Assembly: GCA_009731375.1 (NCBI GenBank)
Contig: BJOX01000302.1
Coordinates: 644,507-674,693 of the forward strand
DNA length: 30,187 nucleotides
Reading direction: 5' to 3'
Source of the DNA: Paulinella micropora
Taxonomy: Eukaryota; Cercozoa; Imbricatea; Euglyphida
Position numbers and translations under genes: made by a program. The notes below the pieces were generated by a model, which saw only the letters and a list, made by a program, of their open reading frames with translations, did not search any database and had not been told where the DNA came from. This document shows positions 1-8,436 of the stretch, piece by piece. Each line of letters starts with the position of its first letter. Position 1 is the first letter of the stretch.

Positions 1-329
1 TGAGCAATGATTTTGCTGGAGGAAGCAAAACATTTAATAAAAATATCCAAATGTCATTCACACCCACCAAAATGAATGTTAAGTTTATCCACTATATGAA
101 CGACCAGACCGAAACCAAAACCAGAATTCTTTATATGGACAGAATTGGAATTATTGGAACATTTGCGGACAGCACCACAGCAAACATTTCAAACCTCGGC
201 TACAACTTAGGAGTAGTAGGCTGGAGCGACGGACAATATACATTTAAAGTCCTTGAAACCGACACCGGAAATATTGACACAGGAAATTTAGCGGGCCGAA
301 TTGTTGTATGCCTAGAGTTCGTAGGCTGA
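1..329 (+). CDS. 3' end of an unrecognised viral gene
   Basis: The frame is open from the left edge (codons from position 3) to a TGA at 327-329, so the true start lies outside the window; an internal ATG at 51 is only the first Met seen. The visible C-terminal part of about 108 residues is rich in T, N, G and beta-prone stretches, has no charged coiled coil, and ends in a hydrophobic strand (IVVCLEFVG). That is compatible with a beta-rich virion protein, but I do not recognise the family. It is followed by a hairpin that overlaps its stop codon and then by the packaging ATPase on the same strand. AT-rich codon use matches the other viral genes. Confidence 0.6.
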   Translation, partial: SNDFAGGSKTFNKNIQMSFTPTKMNVKFIHYMNDQTETKTRILYMDRIGIIGTFADSTTANISNLGYNLGVVGWSDGQYTFKVLETDTGNIDTGNLAGRIVVCLEFVG

Positions 330-362
330 TATTTGTTTCAGACTACGTCTTCAACAAACATC
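328..362 (+). terminator. Viral 3'-end hairpin (type 1)
   Basis: Arms GATATTTGTT (328-337) and AACAAACATC (353-362) pair with one A/C mismatch around a 15-nt loop. The left arm overlaps the TGA stop of the upstream gene. The same architecture follows other viral stop codons at 1276, 1783 and 24390. A role in RNA 3'-end formation is inferred by analogy with the hairpin rule known for mimivirus and virophage transcripts. Confidence 0.6.
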
Positions 363-397
363 GTAAAACCATTTAATTTCTTGTAAATGAAAAAAAC

Positions 398-451
398 GAT
401 GTTTTAGAATAAGAGAGAGTGCGACAGCACGAAGCGCAATTCTAAAATATC
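398..451 (+). promoter_or_regulatory. Viral leader hairpin (type 2) before the ATPase
   Basis: Arms GATGTTTTAGAAT (398-410) and ATTCTAAAATATC (439-451) are 13 nt and pair fully if one G-T wobble is allowed. The loop contains GTGCGACAGCAC, itself a small stem, and GAAGCGC. The ATG follows one base later at 453. A nearly identical copy sits directly before the ATG at 24521 and a third at 1851-1927. Position and conservation suggest a leader or promoter element, though it could also be the end signal of the upstream transcript. Confidence 0.6.
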
Positions 452-452
452 A

Positions 453-1274
453 ATGGAGAAGATTAACAATGTCAAAGTTAAGCCTGTGAAGCAGGATGGA
501 AACGGAGACAAAAAGGCCAAGGGTTATAAATTATTCAATGAGCCGTATGCTAATATATTTCTACTTGCTAGAAAGAAGAGCGGAAAAACAACAGCACTCT
601 TTGAAATACTGAAACGGACGACAGACAGAAAAACACGTATTGTCATTATTGCTTCAACAATACACAAGGACTACATTTATAAAGCAATGGTAAAGCACTT
701 TAAGAACAGAGGCAACCCGATGGCGATATATACCTTTCTTAAATCAGATGGTGTTAATGTCATTGATTATGAGTTAGACAAACTGAACAGACATGACGAG
801 CAACACGAAGGAGAAGTAAAACAAGACAAAGAAGAAATAGAGAAGCCACAATTTTTATACTTTGGAAAAGAAGAAAAAAAGAAACAGAGCACCGCAGAGG
901 CAAAAGAAAGGCCGAGTAAATATATATCTCCAGAGGTTGTTTTTGTTTTGGACGATTTAGGGAGTGGATTAAGAGACAAGTCCGTAAGTGATTTGTTAAA
1001 AAAGAACAGACACTATAAAAGTAAGGTTATTATGTCTAGTCAGTATTTGAACGACCTACGGCCAGAAGCCATTAAGCAGTTAGATTATCTATTAATCTTT
1101 CCGGGGCAATCTCAGGACAAAATGGAACTCGTGTATAAACACTTAGACTTATCTTTTGACTTTGATTACTTTCTTCAAAAGTATCACGAAGCAACAAAGG
1201 AGAGATTTAATTTTCTTTATGTCTCAAGTGTTGATGATGAGTTAAGAAAAAATTTTGCTTATCGCATGAAATAA
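453..1274 (+). CDS. A32-like genome-packaging ATPase (FtsK/HerA superfamily)
   Basis: A 273-residue P-loop ATPase of the type that pumps viral DNA into capsids in Polinton-like viruses, virophages and large DNA viruses. The P-loop is ARKKSGKTTA (residues about 39-48); the usual first Gly is Ala, but GKT is intact. Walker B is VVFVLDDLG (about 162-170), with the DD pair typical of A32. It is followed by a conserved Gln in MSSQYL and a hydrophobic strand ending FPG. A lysine/glutamate-rich insertion of roughly 50 residues (about 110-155) separates the two motifs. Length is normal for the family. The start is set by the leader hairpin ending at 451. It would act on the empty procapsid whose capsid proteins are encoded at 26284-28739. 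Confidence 0.88.
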   Translation: MEKINNVKVKPVKQDGNGDKKAKGYKLFNEPYANIFLLARKKSGKTTALFEILKRTTDRKTRIVIIASTIHKDYIYKAMVKHFKNRGNPMAIYTFLKSDGVNVIDYELDKLNRHDEQHEGEVKQDKEEIEKPQFLYFGKEEKKKQSTAEAKERPSKYISPEVVFVLDDLGSGLRDKSVSDLLKKNRHYKSKVIMSSQYLNDLRPEAIKQLDYLLIFPGQSQDKMELVYKHLDLSFDFDYFLQKYHEATKERFNFLYVSSVDDELRKNFAYRMK

Positions 1275-1275
1275 T

Positions 1276-1328
1276 GATATTTGAGAATTTCACTTCGTGC
1301 TACGCACTCTCGTTTATTCTCAAACATC
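1276..1328 (+). terminator. Hairpin after the ATPase gene
   Basis: Arms GATATTTGAGAAT (1276-1288) and ATTCTCAAACATC (1316-1328) flank a loop with CTTCGTGC and GCACTCTCG. This loop is close to the reverse complement of the leader hairpin loop at 411-438, so the two hairpin types are inverted versions of one sequence. It begins two bases after the TAA stop at 1272-1274. Confidence 0.6.
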
Positions 1329-1353
1329 GGAAACCATTAAAGCAAAAAAAAAA

Positions 1354-1387
1354 ATATTTTATGATGACGAAGTCAGAATAAAATATC
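1354..1387 (+). promoter_or_regulatory. Second hairpin upstream of the small basic gene
   Basis: ATATTTTAT (1354-1362) and ATAAAATAT (1378-1386) form a perfect 9-bp stem. The loop GATGACGAAGTCAGA is the reverse complement of the loop in the hairpin at 1783-1817. It takes the place of the type 2 leader hairpin but lacks the TAGAAT arm extension, and lies 68 bp before the first ATG of the next gene. Confidence 0.5.
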
Positions 1388-1454
1388 AATAATTATTTTT
1401 TATTTTTGCTGAAAGATTTTTAAAATCTTTCTATTATATATTCATCTATCTTTT

Positions 1455-1781
1455 ATGGTAGTTAAAACAACTCGTGTTGAAGTCATTCCAACAATCGGCA
1501 AACGAACTATTAACTCAAGCACCAACATGGCTGGAGGTAAAAAGAAGACTGGTCGCAAGAAGAAGCAAGGAGGCAAGGGACAAGCAGGTGGTAAAATCAA
1601 CTGGCAAAAAGTTGGCAAAACGGTCTTTGCCGTTGATAAATTTCTTCGCGGTAATAAGTTAATCTCAAGGACTGCGGGAGCATTAAGTAGTGTCGGGGTG
1701 CCTTACGCAGGTAGTGTAGGTGCTGTAGCATCAAGACTGGGGTATGGTAAGCAGAGAGGACGTGGAGCACTCAAATTCTAA
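1455..1781 (+). CDS. Small basic Gly-rich viral protein, possible core or membrane-active peptide
   Basis: A 108-residue reading frame; a second in-frame Met at 1527 (MAGGKKKTGRKKKQ) may be the true start and would give 84 residues. From there the protein has a very basic N-terminus (about residues 2-20, K/R/G), a central segment INWQKVGKTVFAVDKFL that could be an amphipathic helix, and a Gly/Ala/Val stretch (AGALSSVGVPYAGSVGAVAS) before a basic tail. That pattern resembles small minor virion proteins that condense DNA or disturb membranes in adenovirus-like capsids, but this is inference from composition. It lies between the ATPase and the coiled-coil gene, with hairpins on both sides. Confidence 0.6.
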   Translation: MVVKTTRVEVIPTIGKRTINSSTNMAGGKKKTGRKKKQGGKGQAGGKINWQKVGKTVFAVDKFLRGNKLISRTAGALSSVGVPYAGSVGAVASRLGYGKQRGRGALKF

Positions 1782-1782
1782 A

Positions 1783-1817
1783 GATATTTTGTTCTGACTT
1801 CGTCATCACAAAACATC
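1783..1817 (+). terminator. Hairpin after the small basic gene
   Basis: Arms GATATTTTGT (1783-1792) and ACAAAACATC (1808-1817) pair with one A/C mismatch around TCTGACTTCGTCATC. It begins one base after the TAA at 1779-1781. Confidence 0.55.
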
Positions 1818-1850
1818 GATGACCATTATTTTTTCCTGAAATAAAAAAAC

Positions 1851-1927
1851 GATGTTTTAGAATATAGATTCAACAAGTTGAATCCATAGCGAGAGTGCGA
1901 CAGCATGAAGCGCAATTCTAAAATATC
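1851..1927 (+). promoter_or_regulatory. Enlarged leader hairpin overlapping the next start codon
   Basis: Arms GATGTTTTAGAAT (1851-1863) and ATTCTAAAATATC (1915-1927) match the leader at 398-451. The loop is longer and carries an extra perfect palindrome, GATTCAACAAGTTGAATC (1867-1884). In this copy the loop reads GCATGAAGCGC where the other two read GCACGAAGCGC, which creates the only usable ATG for the downstream gene. Confidence 0.55.
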
Positions 1928-2861
1928 AAAGAAACAGAAATTAAGACCCCCGCGGGTTTATAGGAATAAGAGCGGTAAGCCGTATATTATCCAGAAGGGT
2001 AAAAAATATTATCTTAATTTCGGTAAAAAGACAAATGATATGAGCACACTTCAAATCGTTAAACTTTTTATGAAATATCTAAATCGGCCAAAGACAAGAC
2101 GGGCACCTAAGCGAAAAGAAGACTTAAGAAAAGTCCAAAGCCTTTCAGAGATTGAGCAAAATACTAGAACCGCCATTAATGACCACTTAGACAAACTCAG
2201 AAAGGAGAAATACGAAAAGATTGATGAGATTGACCAAAAAGAGAAAAAAGCACGAGTTGATGCTGAAGAAGAAAAGAAGAGGCAAGAAAGAAAAGACATA
2301 GCAGATGCTAAGGAAAGGCAGGATGAGTTAGCAAGGATACACCGCAATGAACTATCAGATATTAAGGAACGACAAGAACAAAAAGCCAGAGAACTAAGAA
2401 GAGAGCAAAAACTCATAGATAATGTAAAATATGAAGAAGATAGAAAAAATAGGATACAAGCATTACCACCGCCACCACAATATCAATATATTATGCCACC
2501 ACAGCAGGGGCAACCACAAGAACAACAGGCACAGCCAGAGGTAAAAGTTAAGCCAAATAAAGAATTTGAAGACTATAAAAAATTAATCATAAATTCTGGA
2601 GTTTTTACTCAAGCAGATATAGATAATTGGGTTCCTAGCAAAATACAAAGTATAGCAGAAAGCATAAAACAATTTCAAGAACAAAAACTGACAATAGACC
2701 AAATGAAAAAATCGCTAGGAGCACAAGAAGCATTAAATAAAAATATAGGAAACAAACTAGAGGAGGCTAAATACAGATTAATGTTGAAGAATGGATTGTC
2801 AAATAGTAATGTTGAGAAAAAACTTACTATTAATATTATTATTATATTATTATGGCGATAG
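1905..2861 (+). CDS. Viral coiled-coil protein, 3' end replaced by a host repeat
   Basis: About 305 residues are viral-like. A short N-terminal domain with KSGKPYIIQKGKKYYL (about residues 24-39) is followed by a long K/E/R-rich coiled coil (about 65-185), a Pro/Gln linker (about 188-220) and a second helical region. The frame runs to TAA-free DNA until about 2820, where (ATT) repeats and a tRNA-like SINE begin; the last 13 or so residues are read from the repeat. The ATG at 1905 lies inside the leader hairpin. By alignment with the copies at 453 and 24521 the start would be expected at 1929, where the in-frame codon is AAG. I do not recognise a family; a structural or scaffold role is possible. 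Confidence 0.6.
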   Translation: MKRNSKISKKQKLRPPRVYRNKSGKPYIIQKGKKYYLNFGKKTNDMSTLQIVKLFMKYLNRPKTRRAPKRKEDLRKVQSLSEIEQNTRTAINDHLDKLRKEKYEKIDEIDQKEKKARVDAEEEKKRQERKDIADAKERQDELARIHRNELSDIKERQEQKARELRREQKLIDNVKYEEDRKNRIQALPPPPQYQYIMPPQQGQPQEQQAQPEVKVKPNKEFEDYKKLIINSGVFTQADIDNWVPSKIQSIAESIKQFQEQKLTIDQMKKSLGAQEALNKNIGNKLEEAKYRLMLKNGLSNSNVEKKLTINIIIILLWR

Positions 2862-3083
2862 GTCCCAGATGGTAGACCTTAACCACTGGGCTATCGCGGT
2901 GCCACTAATAATAATAATAATAATAATAGTAATAATAATAATAATAGTGCTTGTCTGTCAATGGCTGATGCAAATCTGCACATGCGCCTCCATCGTCTCA
3001 CCCATGAGGGGAGTACGAAGAATTGACGATAGGCTCTAATGACACCCCCGCACGGGCAGTTCCAACACTTCCAGACGGACCGG
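2854..3083 (-). repeat. tRNA-like SINE fragments with ATT tail
   Basis: Read on the minus strand: a SINE body (3083-2947) ending in GACAGACAAGCACT, an ATT tail (2946-2904), then a second copy's tRNA-like head (2903-2854) cut before its B box and followed by the viral reading frame. The body runs into a gap at 3084. The same body and head recur on the + strand at 9506 and 12085. Confidence 0.75.
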
Positions 3084-3157
3084 NNNNNNNNNNNNNNNNN
3101 NNNNNNNNNNNNNNNNNNNNNNNNNNNNNNNNNNNNNNNNNNNNNNNNNNNNNNNNN

Positions 3158-3220
<63 letters not shown>
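3084..3220. other. Assembly gap followed by a 63-base A run
   Basis: Unknown bases occupy 3084-3157 and are followed by an uninterrupted A run (3158-3220). Gaps in this window tend to fall at homopolymers or in repeats, so the run is more likely a sequencing or assembly edge than a biological poly(A) tail. Confidence 0.8.
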
Positions 3221-3221
<1 letters not shown>

Positions 3222-3222
<1 letters not shown>

Positions 3223-3800
3223 ATTTGGGGGGACCTCACTTCAGAATTGGAAGCAGCCAAGGGCTCGGTCACTGCAGCCTCCGACTCGGAAGCAGCGAAG
3301 GGCTCGGTCACTGCAGCCAAGGACTCTGTCATGGCAGCCAAGGCTTCGGTCACAGTTGCACGCGTCGCCGGCTCCTGCATTGCGCCTGTGACTGTAGAAG
3401 TCTTCAAACGCTTACTCACCGACTCCAGCAGTTTCGCCCTCCTGTCTGCGACAGTCTCAACCTTGGGCTGTGACCCTTCCTCCTGAGCTCGAGTGTGTTC
3501 CCGAAACCAAAGACCGTGTTCTAATTTTTGATCATTCCGTACTTCTACCATCTTGACTCTGTTAGCCTCTTCTATCGACGCAGCAACGGCCCACACCAAA
3601 TCACTGTCCGCCCCTGCGTTCAATTCGCCCTTTCTTGCTCTGGCTGCTATATCGTCCACTTCTGCTTGTTCATACTCCTCGTCGATTCGTGCCCTGATGC
3701 TCGCCGCCGGCTCCTCACGCTCGGACTTGCCGCATTATGTGGGCTGAGGATCCCAATCGTCAACCGGAGGCTCCCACTCATCCTCTGACTCATGTTCCAG
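3222..3800 (-). pseudogene. Coding-like Ala/Glu-rich region with an in-frame stop, function unknown
   Basis: On the minus strand the frame from about 3800 down to 3222 reads like protein: an acidic, Trp-containing N-terminal part (SEDEWEPPVDDWDPQ), a TAA at 3737-3735, then about 170 residues with helical charged sequence and Ala/Thr/Glu degenerate repeats (AAVTEPLAAS and variants). It then meets a T run and a gap. No start codon with good context is visible, and another stop lies at 3803. It could be a decayed host or transposon gene, or the stop could sit in a small intron. The family is not recognised. GC content is closer to the helicase than to the viral genes. Confidence 0.35.
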
Positions 3801-4587
3801 TTACCACCGTGTCCTAATACGTTGTTGTATAGCCACTGCTGAAAGAGAGGGTATTTCCAAATCGATCTGTGCACAGAACCCACCAACTCTGTGTGTGTAG
3901 TTTTCACTTGGAAGGAAAAATTTCGAATTGTGAGTTTGTATTACAACTCTTCAAGTAGGCAGATACAACGAACTCTTAATAAGAACACTATGGCTGCTTT
4001 GAGTCCTGACTCGGTGCCACGGTGAGCAGGTGAAATACAAGTAAATAGTAGAGAGGTCCGAGCCACTTCGTTTACTTACATAATTTCGAACTCATTGCAG
4101 GCTTGGGTGCAACGTACGGTCAAGTGTAGAACGTAGATTGTGAGGTCTCCAGTTCTCAAACGGATAGTGTCTTTTGTCTTCAAGTTAACAGTCATAAACG
4201 GGTAGTGTCGGGTTGGTAGACTTAAAAATCCCAAATTGATTTGGGAAGCCTAGGCGAAAATGACTCAGTGGAAACGGCAAAAATGACGGTCAAACATTGC
4301 GTTCTTCCTTCTCGTCCTTGTCCACAAATTTACCGTACATGCATGTTCACGGGAAATAGAGGGAAAACGCAATATATGGAGGAAAAAGGCAACAGTCAAT
4401 CTTTTCTAAAAAGATCTTTGACTTAATAGTTTGAAATCATTTCTGAACGGAATCGAAAACTAGTTAGTGAAGTCACGGCGAAACGTCGTGCAGAGGAGAA
4501 TCTGATGAGCCGGTCAAAAAGAGTGACTTTTCAATGGTAAAGGTTTTAGCCGGTCGTTAAGGTGCTCAGTCACGAGTATGATATATA

Positions 4588-5018
4588 TATATAATATAAT
4601 ATAATATAATATAATATAATATAATATAATATAATATAATATAATCATAATAATATAATATAATATATTGCTGTTGACATTCAAGACAACAACAAAAATT
4701 AGTTTTTCATTTTTGTGTCAGATTTTCATTTTTGTGACAGTTTTTCATTTTTGTGACAAAAATTCAAATTTTCAAATTTAACGGTAACATTTCGCGAAAA
4801 TTTACGATATTTTGCGGACGAATATAGCCGTTAATTTGAAAAATTCAAATTTTCACCCAAAATCAAAATTCCAACCAAAACTGAAATTCCAACCAAAACA
4901 GAAAAATCAATTTTTTTTGTTGTCTTGAATGTCAACAGCAATAATATAATATAATATAATATAATAGTCATAATATAATATAATATAATATAATATAATA
5001 TAATATAATATAATATAT
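4588..5018. repeat. (ATAAT)n array split by a MITE
   Basis: Tandem ATAAT pentamers run from about 4588 to 4666 and again from 4943 to about 5018 with the same phase and type. The MITE at 4667-4942 sits between them, so the array was there first and was interrupted by the insertion. Confidence 0.8.
4667..4942. mobile_element. MITE family 1, copy a
   Basis: 276 bp with near-perfect inverted ends starting ATTGCTGTTGACATTCAAG and ending CTTGAATGTCAACAGCAAT. Inside are three tandem TTTTTCATTTTTGTGACA-type units and a central imperfect palindrome (AACGGTAACATTTCGCGAAA ... TTTTGCGGACGAATATAGCC). A copy differing by only a few substitutions and small indels is at 19693-19963, which suggests recent movement. 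Confidence 0.85.
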
Positions 5019-5440
5019 CATCATTTATATGTCTATGTACATCTATTTATTTGTCCCGATGATCCGCAGATTATATTTAATATTAATAATAAAATAAGCA
5101 CTAAAAACACATAATAACTTGATAAACACTCACAAAACTCCCCACATCCTATGTGCCCTGTGGGCCGAAGATGCCACGGTGGAACTTGAAATCATATGGG
5201 AGACTAGCGGAGCCAAAAACAACCAAGGCAAACACCATCCAATTCCCGTGGTCCTGCCTATGATAACATGTCAAGCTCCGGTCTTAAGTTGAAAGCCGCT
5301 GTAACGGCGGTCACTTCTCAGCTAGTAATATTATCGTTACCCGGTTAAGAGAGTTATTATTAATAACGGCCTCTTATTGTGTCTGGAGTGACACCGTGAC
5401 AGGGGTATATTAAAGTAGCACATATTCAAGTTACCTATCT
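5019..5440. other. Interior of the foldback element, no gene seen
   Basis: Between the ATAAT array and the right inverted arm there is no long frame. It contains a short palindrome GTTATTATTAATAAC near 5350 and otherwise unremarkable AT-rich sequence. Confidence 0.5.
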
Positions 5441-5663
5441 GCGCCTACAAAACTTACAATCTACGCCGGTTCAGTCTTGTTCGTACTTTGCAACCCAAGT
5501 CTGCAACAAGTAGAAATCTACGTAACTTGAATAAACGAAGTGACCGCTCTGCTATTACTGGTATTTCACCTGCTCTCTGGAGCATACGGTCAGGACTTAA
5601 TGGAGCCTACGGTCAGGACTTAATAAGAGTTCGTTGTGTAATTACCTCTTGAGGTTGTATCCA

Positions 5664-5759
5664 AACTCACAAAAGAAAAGGGAAAAGGAAGCAGGACGAG
5701 AAAGGGAGCTCAGCAGATGCTGAAAAGGGGGAAAAAATAAGTGAATATATACACACATA

Positions 5760-5792
<33 letters not shown>

Positions 5793-6641
5793 TTTATATA
5801 TATACATATATATATATATACCGTTAGGTTCAGTAGTACCAACGTTGGTACTGAGAACTGAGACACTGTTTTAATAAAATACTTGCCGCTTGTAGGAATA
5901 AGTGGGTAGATGAAGAGATAAAATTGGTTTTAAAGAGATACAGTACAAAAGTGGGGAAAAAAATGAAGAGTAAAATATATATATCTTCTCCCTCTTTGGA
6001 TTTTCCTCCAAATATATATATATATAATATATATATACATATATACAAATATATATGTATGTATATATATACACATATATATATAATTTATATATATATA
6101 TTTCAGAAAAATAAAAACTGAGGAACTGAGAAAAGAACTGAGAAAACTAGTAAGGGTACAAAAGCAGCGGCAAATTATTATTAAAGATCATGATATAGAA
6201 GGGACTTGAAGTGGTTAAAAGATGACTCGTAGAGTCAGAACGAAACCTCGAAGGGGACAAAATGATTAAAAAAAAAAAAAAAAAAAAACTGCAGTATTTG
6301 TTTTGAAAGCAAGAAGACAAGAACAGGAAGTACAACAGAGGGAAGAGTGCAAGGAAGGAGACCTTAGTAAAAGAGAATAGGTGAAAGAGAAGAGGCAGAA
6401 AGGAAGAGAAAAGAAAGGAAAGCTGATCCCTTAGCGTTAGAGAATGGTCGTTTAATTAATTGAAAAGGAAAAGAAATATAGGAAAGCAACAGATACTAAG
6501 GAGAACAAACTGAGGTATGTTTTTCACTTAGCAATCAAAATGTTTGTGACGAGGAACAATTTAACACTCACCGCTATTGATGAAATTGAAGCTGCTAAAG
6601 TAAGGGAAACGATGAGAGCAATTATTCAGTCGTATAGATAG
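5664..6641 (+). other. Possible split or decayed Lys/Glu-rich gene between AT repeats
   Basis: Short + strand stretches read like charged helical protein: 5664-5740 (KRKGKRKQDEKGSSADAEKG), about 5902-5975 after a TTGTAG acceptor-like site (KWVDEEIKLVLKRY), 6106-6210 after TTTCAG (TEELRKELRKLVRVQKQRQ), 6297-6380 after CTGCAG (ARRQEQEVQQREE), and 6540-6641 ending in TAG (TAIDEIEAAKVRETMRAII). They are separated by (TACA)n (about 5753-5790), (TA)n (5790-5820, 6000-6100) and an A run near 6270. I could not link them into one consistent frame, so this may be a real gene of small exons, a pseudogene, or chance purine-rich sequence. Confidence 0.25.
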
Positions 6642-6807
6642 TAATGTCACTCCAACTGCTCTCTATTTCGAACGATTCTGCAGATAGAAAAGGTTGTCCT
6701 GTCGTAAGAAATAGGAGAGGAAGGCACAAACTGTGTCATGATCGCCGTTGCCCTGTTCACAAGGAGCATTTGTGAGAACCCTTGTGTTTCACAGACGGAC
6801 TAACGAG

Positions 6808-8436
6808 TCACTTACAATTTCCAGCGGCATTGTTCTTGAAACGATTTCCGCCACTCTTGTTTCTCTTTTTTTCGGATCTTTCTGCTTCCTGGTCTCGCAA
6901 GTCCATAGCTGCGATTCGCTGGGCTTCAGCCACCCGTTCCTAAATCACGACATCGTTTGGGGATAAGATAATCAAGTGCGTGTATACCAAAAGAAGCAGC
7001 ACACTGTCTTTGTGTGTGGGGTACTCCTTCATCTTTTGGCCAATCAGGTGTTCAATGCGCTGAAAAAGCTCCACATCGTACTGGGTTACTAAAGTAATAG
7101 CCCTTCCTGAACGACCCGCGCGCGCAGTGCGTCCCACGCGATGGATGTAATCTTTCGAGTGAGTGGGTATATCACAGTTAATCACCAAATCAACGGTTGG
7201 GATATCAAGTCCGCGGCTTGCCACATCAGTCGCCAAAAGAATAGGGCTATTTCCTGACTTGAACTTGTTAAGAGCCCCAAGTCGCATCGTTTGGCTCATT
7301 TTCCCGTGAAGCGGGACCGTTCCGAAACCCAAATTTCGAAGCATTAATGCAACCCTTTGGGTGTGCTCGCACGTGCTACAAAAAATAATTGAAGTATTTC
7401 CTGCAAGTTCGTTGAGAACATAAACGAGATAGCAATCCTTGTACTTCGCAGGCAAGAAAATATACTCCTGCCGTAAAGTTGATACGGTCTGATACTTACT
7501 GGACGAGATCGAAACCTTCACAGGATCTGACAGGGACGCTCGCTGAAGCTTTGCCACTTTTGTTGTCATGGTTGCAGAAAAGAGAAAAGTTGTACGCTCC
7601 TTGGGAACGACTTCCAGGATTTTGTCGATTTCTTTCTCGAAGTCCATGTTCAGCAGTCGATCGGCCTCGTCCAGCACCAGAAATTGCAATTGTCTCAAAT
7701 GAAAGCCTTTGGTATTCTCCAAATGATCGGCTATCCTTCCGGGAGTTGCAACAATCACGTGAGGCTTCTTTGCCAACGCGATAGCTTGACTCATCATGTC
7801 TACACCTCCGATTATTGTTGCACATTGCACTCCAATACCTGAGCCCAGTCCATCTACCTGCTCACTGATTTGGAAAGCAAGTTCACGCGTTGGAGCAAGG
7901 ATGAGGGCAAACAGCCTTTGGCCGCTCTCCAGCAGGGCCTGCAAAATTGGTAGCACAAAGGCCCCTGTCTTGCCCGAACCGGTCTCTGCGAGTGCGATGA
8001 GATCTCTCCGCTGAAGCCCATACGGCAATGCCTCGCATTGAATGGCAGAGGGTTTCTTCCACCCCAATACCTCTGTGGCTTGGCAGAGAGCAGGAACCAA
8101 ACCCAAAGAACTGAAGCTAACTTCATCCGCTTCAATGTTCGACGATACATTCGTAACAGCTTGCTCAATACCACTGGAGCCATGCAACACGGGCTGATCC
8201 TCGTCATGTTTACTTGTGCTCTCACGAGCAGTTAGAGCGGGTTTTTCTGCTGAACTTTCCGCCTTGCGTTTTTTCTTTTTCCTTCGCACTGCGCTGACAG
8301 TCTTCACATCCTGAATCATTTCTGTTCTTGGCTCAGCTTGAGTACTAGCTTGTACTTCGGTTTTATCGGAATTACTAGAAATCTTCTTTTTCCTTTTGCG
8401 TGGTAGTTGCGGCTTTGTTTTCGATTCAGACTCCAT
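6808..8436 (-). CDS. DEAD-box ATP-dependent RNA helicase, DDX47/Rrp3 type
   Basis: Predicted rRNA-processing helicase of the nucleolus. Start ATG is at 8436-8434 ([10 protein letters not shown]). Exon 1 is 8436-6988; an intron 6987-6940 (GTATAC...TTTAG, 48 nt) leads to exon 2 (6939-6808), whose ERVAEAQR restores the family's C-terminus, giving about 526 residues. Motifs: lysine-rich N-terminus with nuclear-localisation-like PRKRKKK; Q motif GWKKPSAIQ (about 125-133); Walker A AETGSGKT (about 150-157); PTREL (182-186); DEAD (256-259); SAT (287-289); [10 protein letters not shown] (402-411); [11 protein letters not shown] (432-442). [14 protein letters not shown] near the end is characteristic of DDX47/Rrp3. 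The stop is uncertain: AATT|GTAAGT near 6815 is a strong donor, and splicing to an AG at 6753 would end the protein at 6736 instead. Confidence 0.92.

Larger units (their letters stand above)
3930..5670. mobile_element. Large terminal-inverted-repeat (foldback) element
   Basis: About 220 bp at 3930-4150 is repeated in inverted orientation at 5440-5670. Anchors seen in both arms are GTGAGTTTG at the tips, AACGAACTCTTAATAAG, GCAGGTGAAATAC, CACTTCGTTTA, CTTGGGTTGCAA-like and CGTAGATTGT. The arms carry indels, including a duplicated GGAGCATACGGTCAGGACTTAA-type segment on the right. No transposase frame is present, so it is non-autonomous or decayed. The interior holds a pentanucleotide array and a nested MITE (4667-4942). 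I could not define a clear target-site duplication. Confidence 0.7.

Noticed and set aside
2051-2416. Minus-strand Ser/Phe/Leu-rich frame
   Set aside because: It is the complement of the K/E-rich coiled-coil gene, a common shadow.
2904-2946. Long runs of Ile, Leu, Tyr or Asn codons in ATT/AAT arrays here and at 9449-9503, 9771-9820 and 13758-13818
   Set aside because: These are microsatellite translations in every frame, with no flanking coding signal.
3158-3220. Poly(A) tail of a retroposed gene
   Set aside because: It directly abuts an assembly gap, and the neighbouring coding-like frame reads on the other strand.
5642-6121. Short frames of Tyr/Ile/Val-rich protein on both strands
   Set aside because: They are translations of (TACA)n and (TA)n repeats.
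7479-8225. Several frames of 70-120 residues overlapping the helicase
   Set aside because: They lie within the helicase gene in other frames and contain no family motifs.
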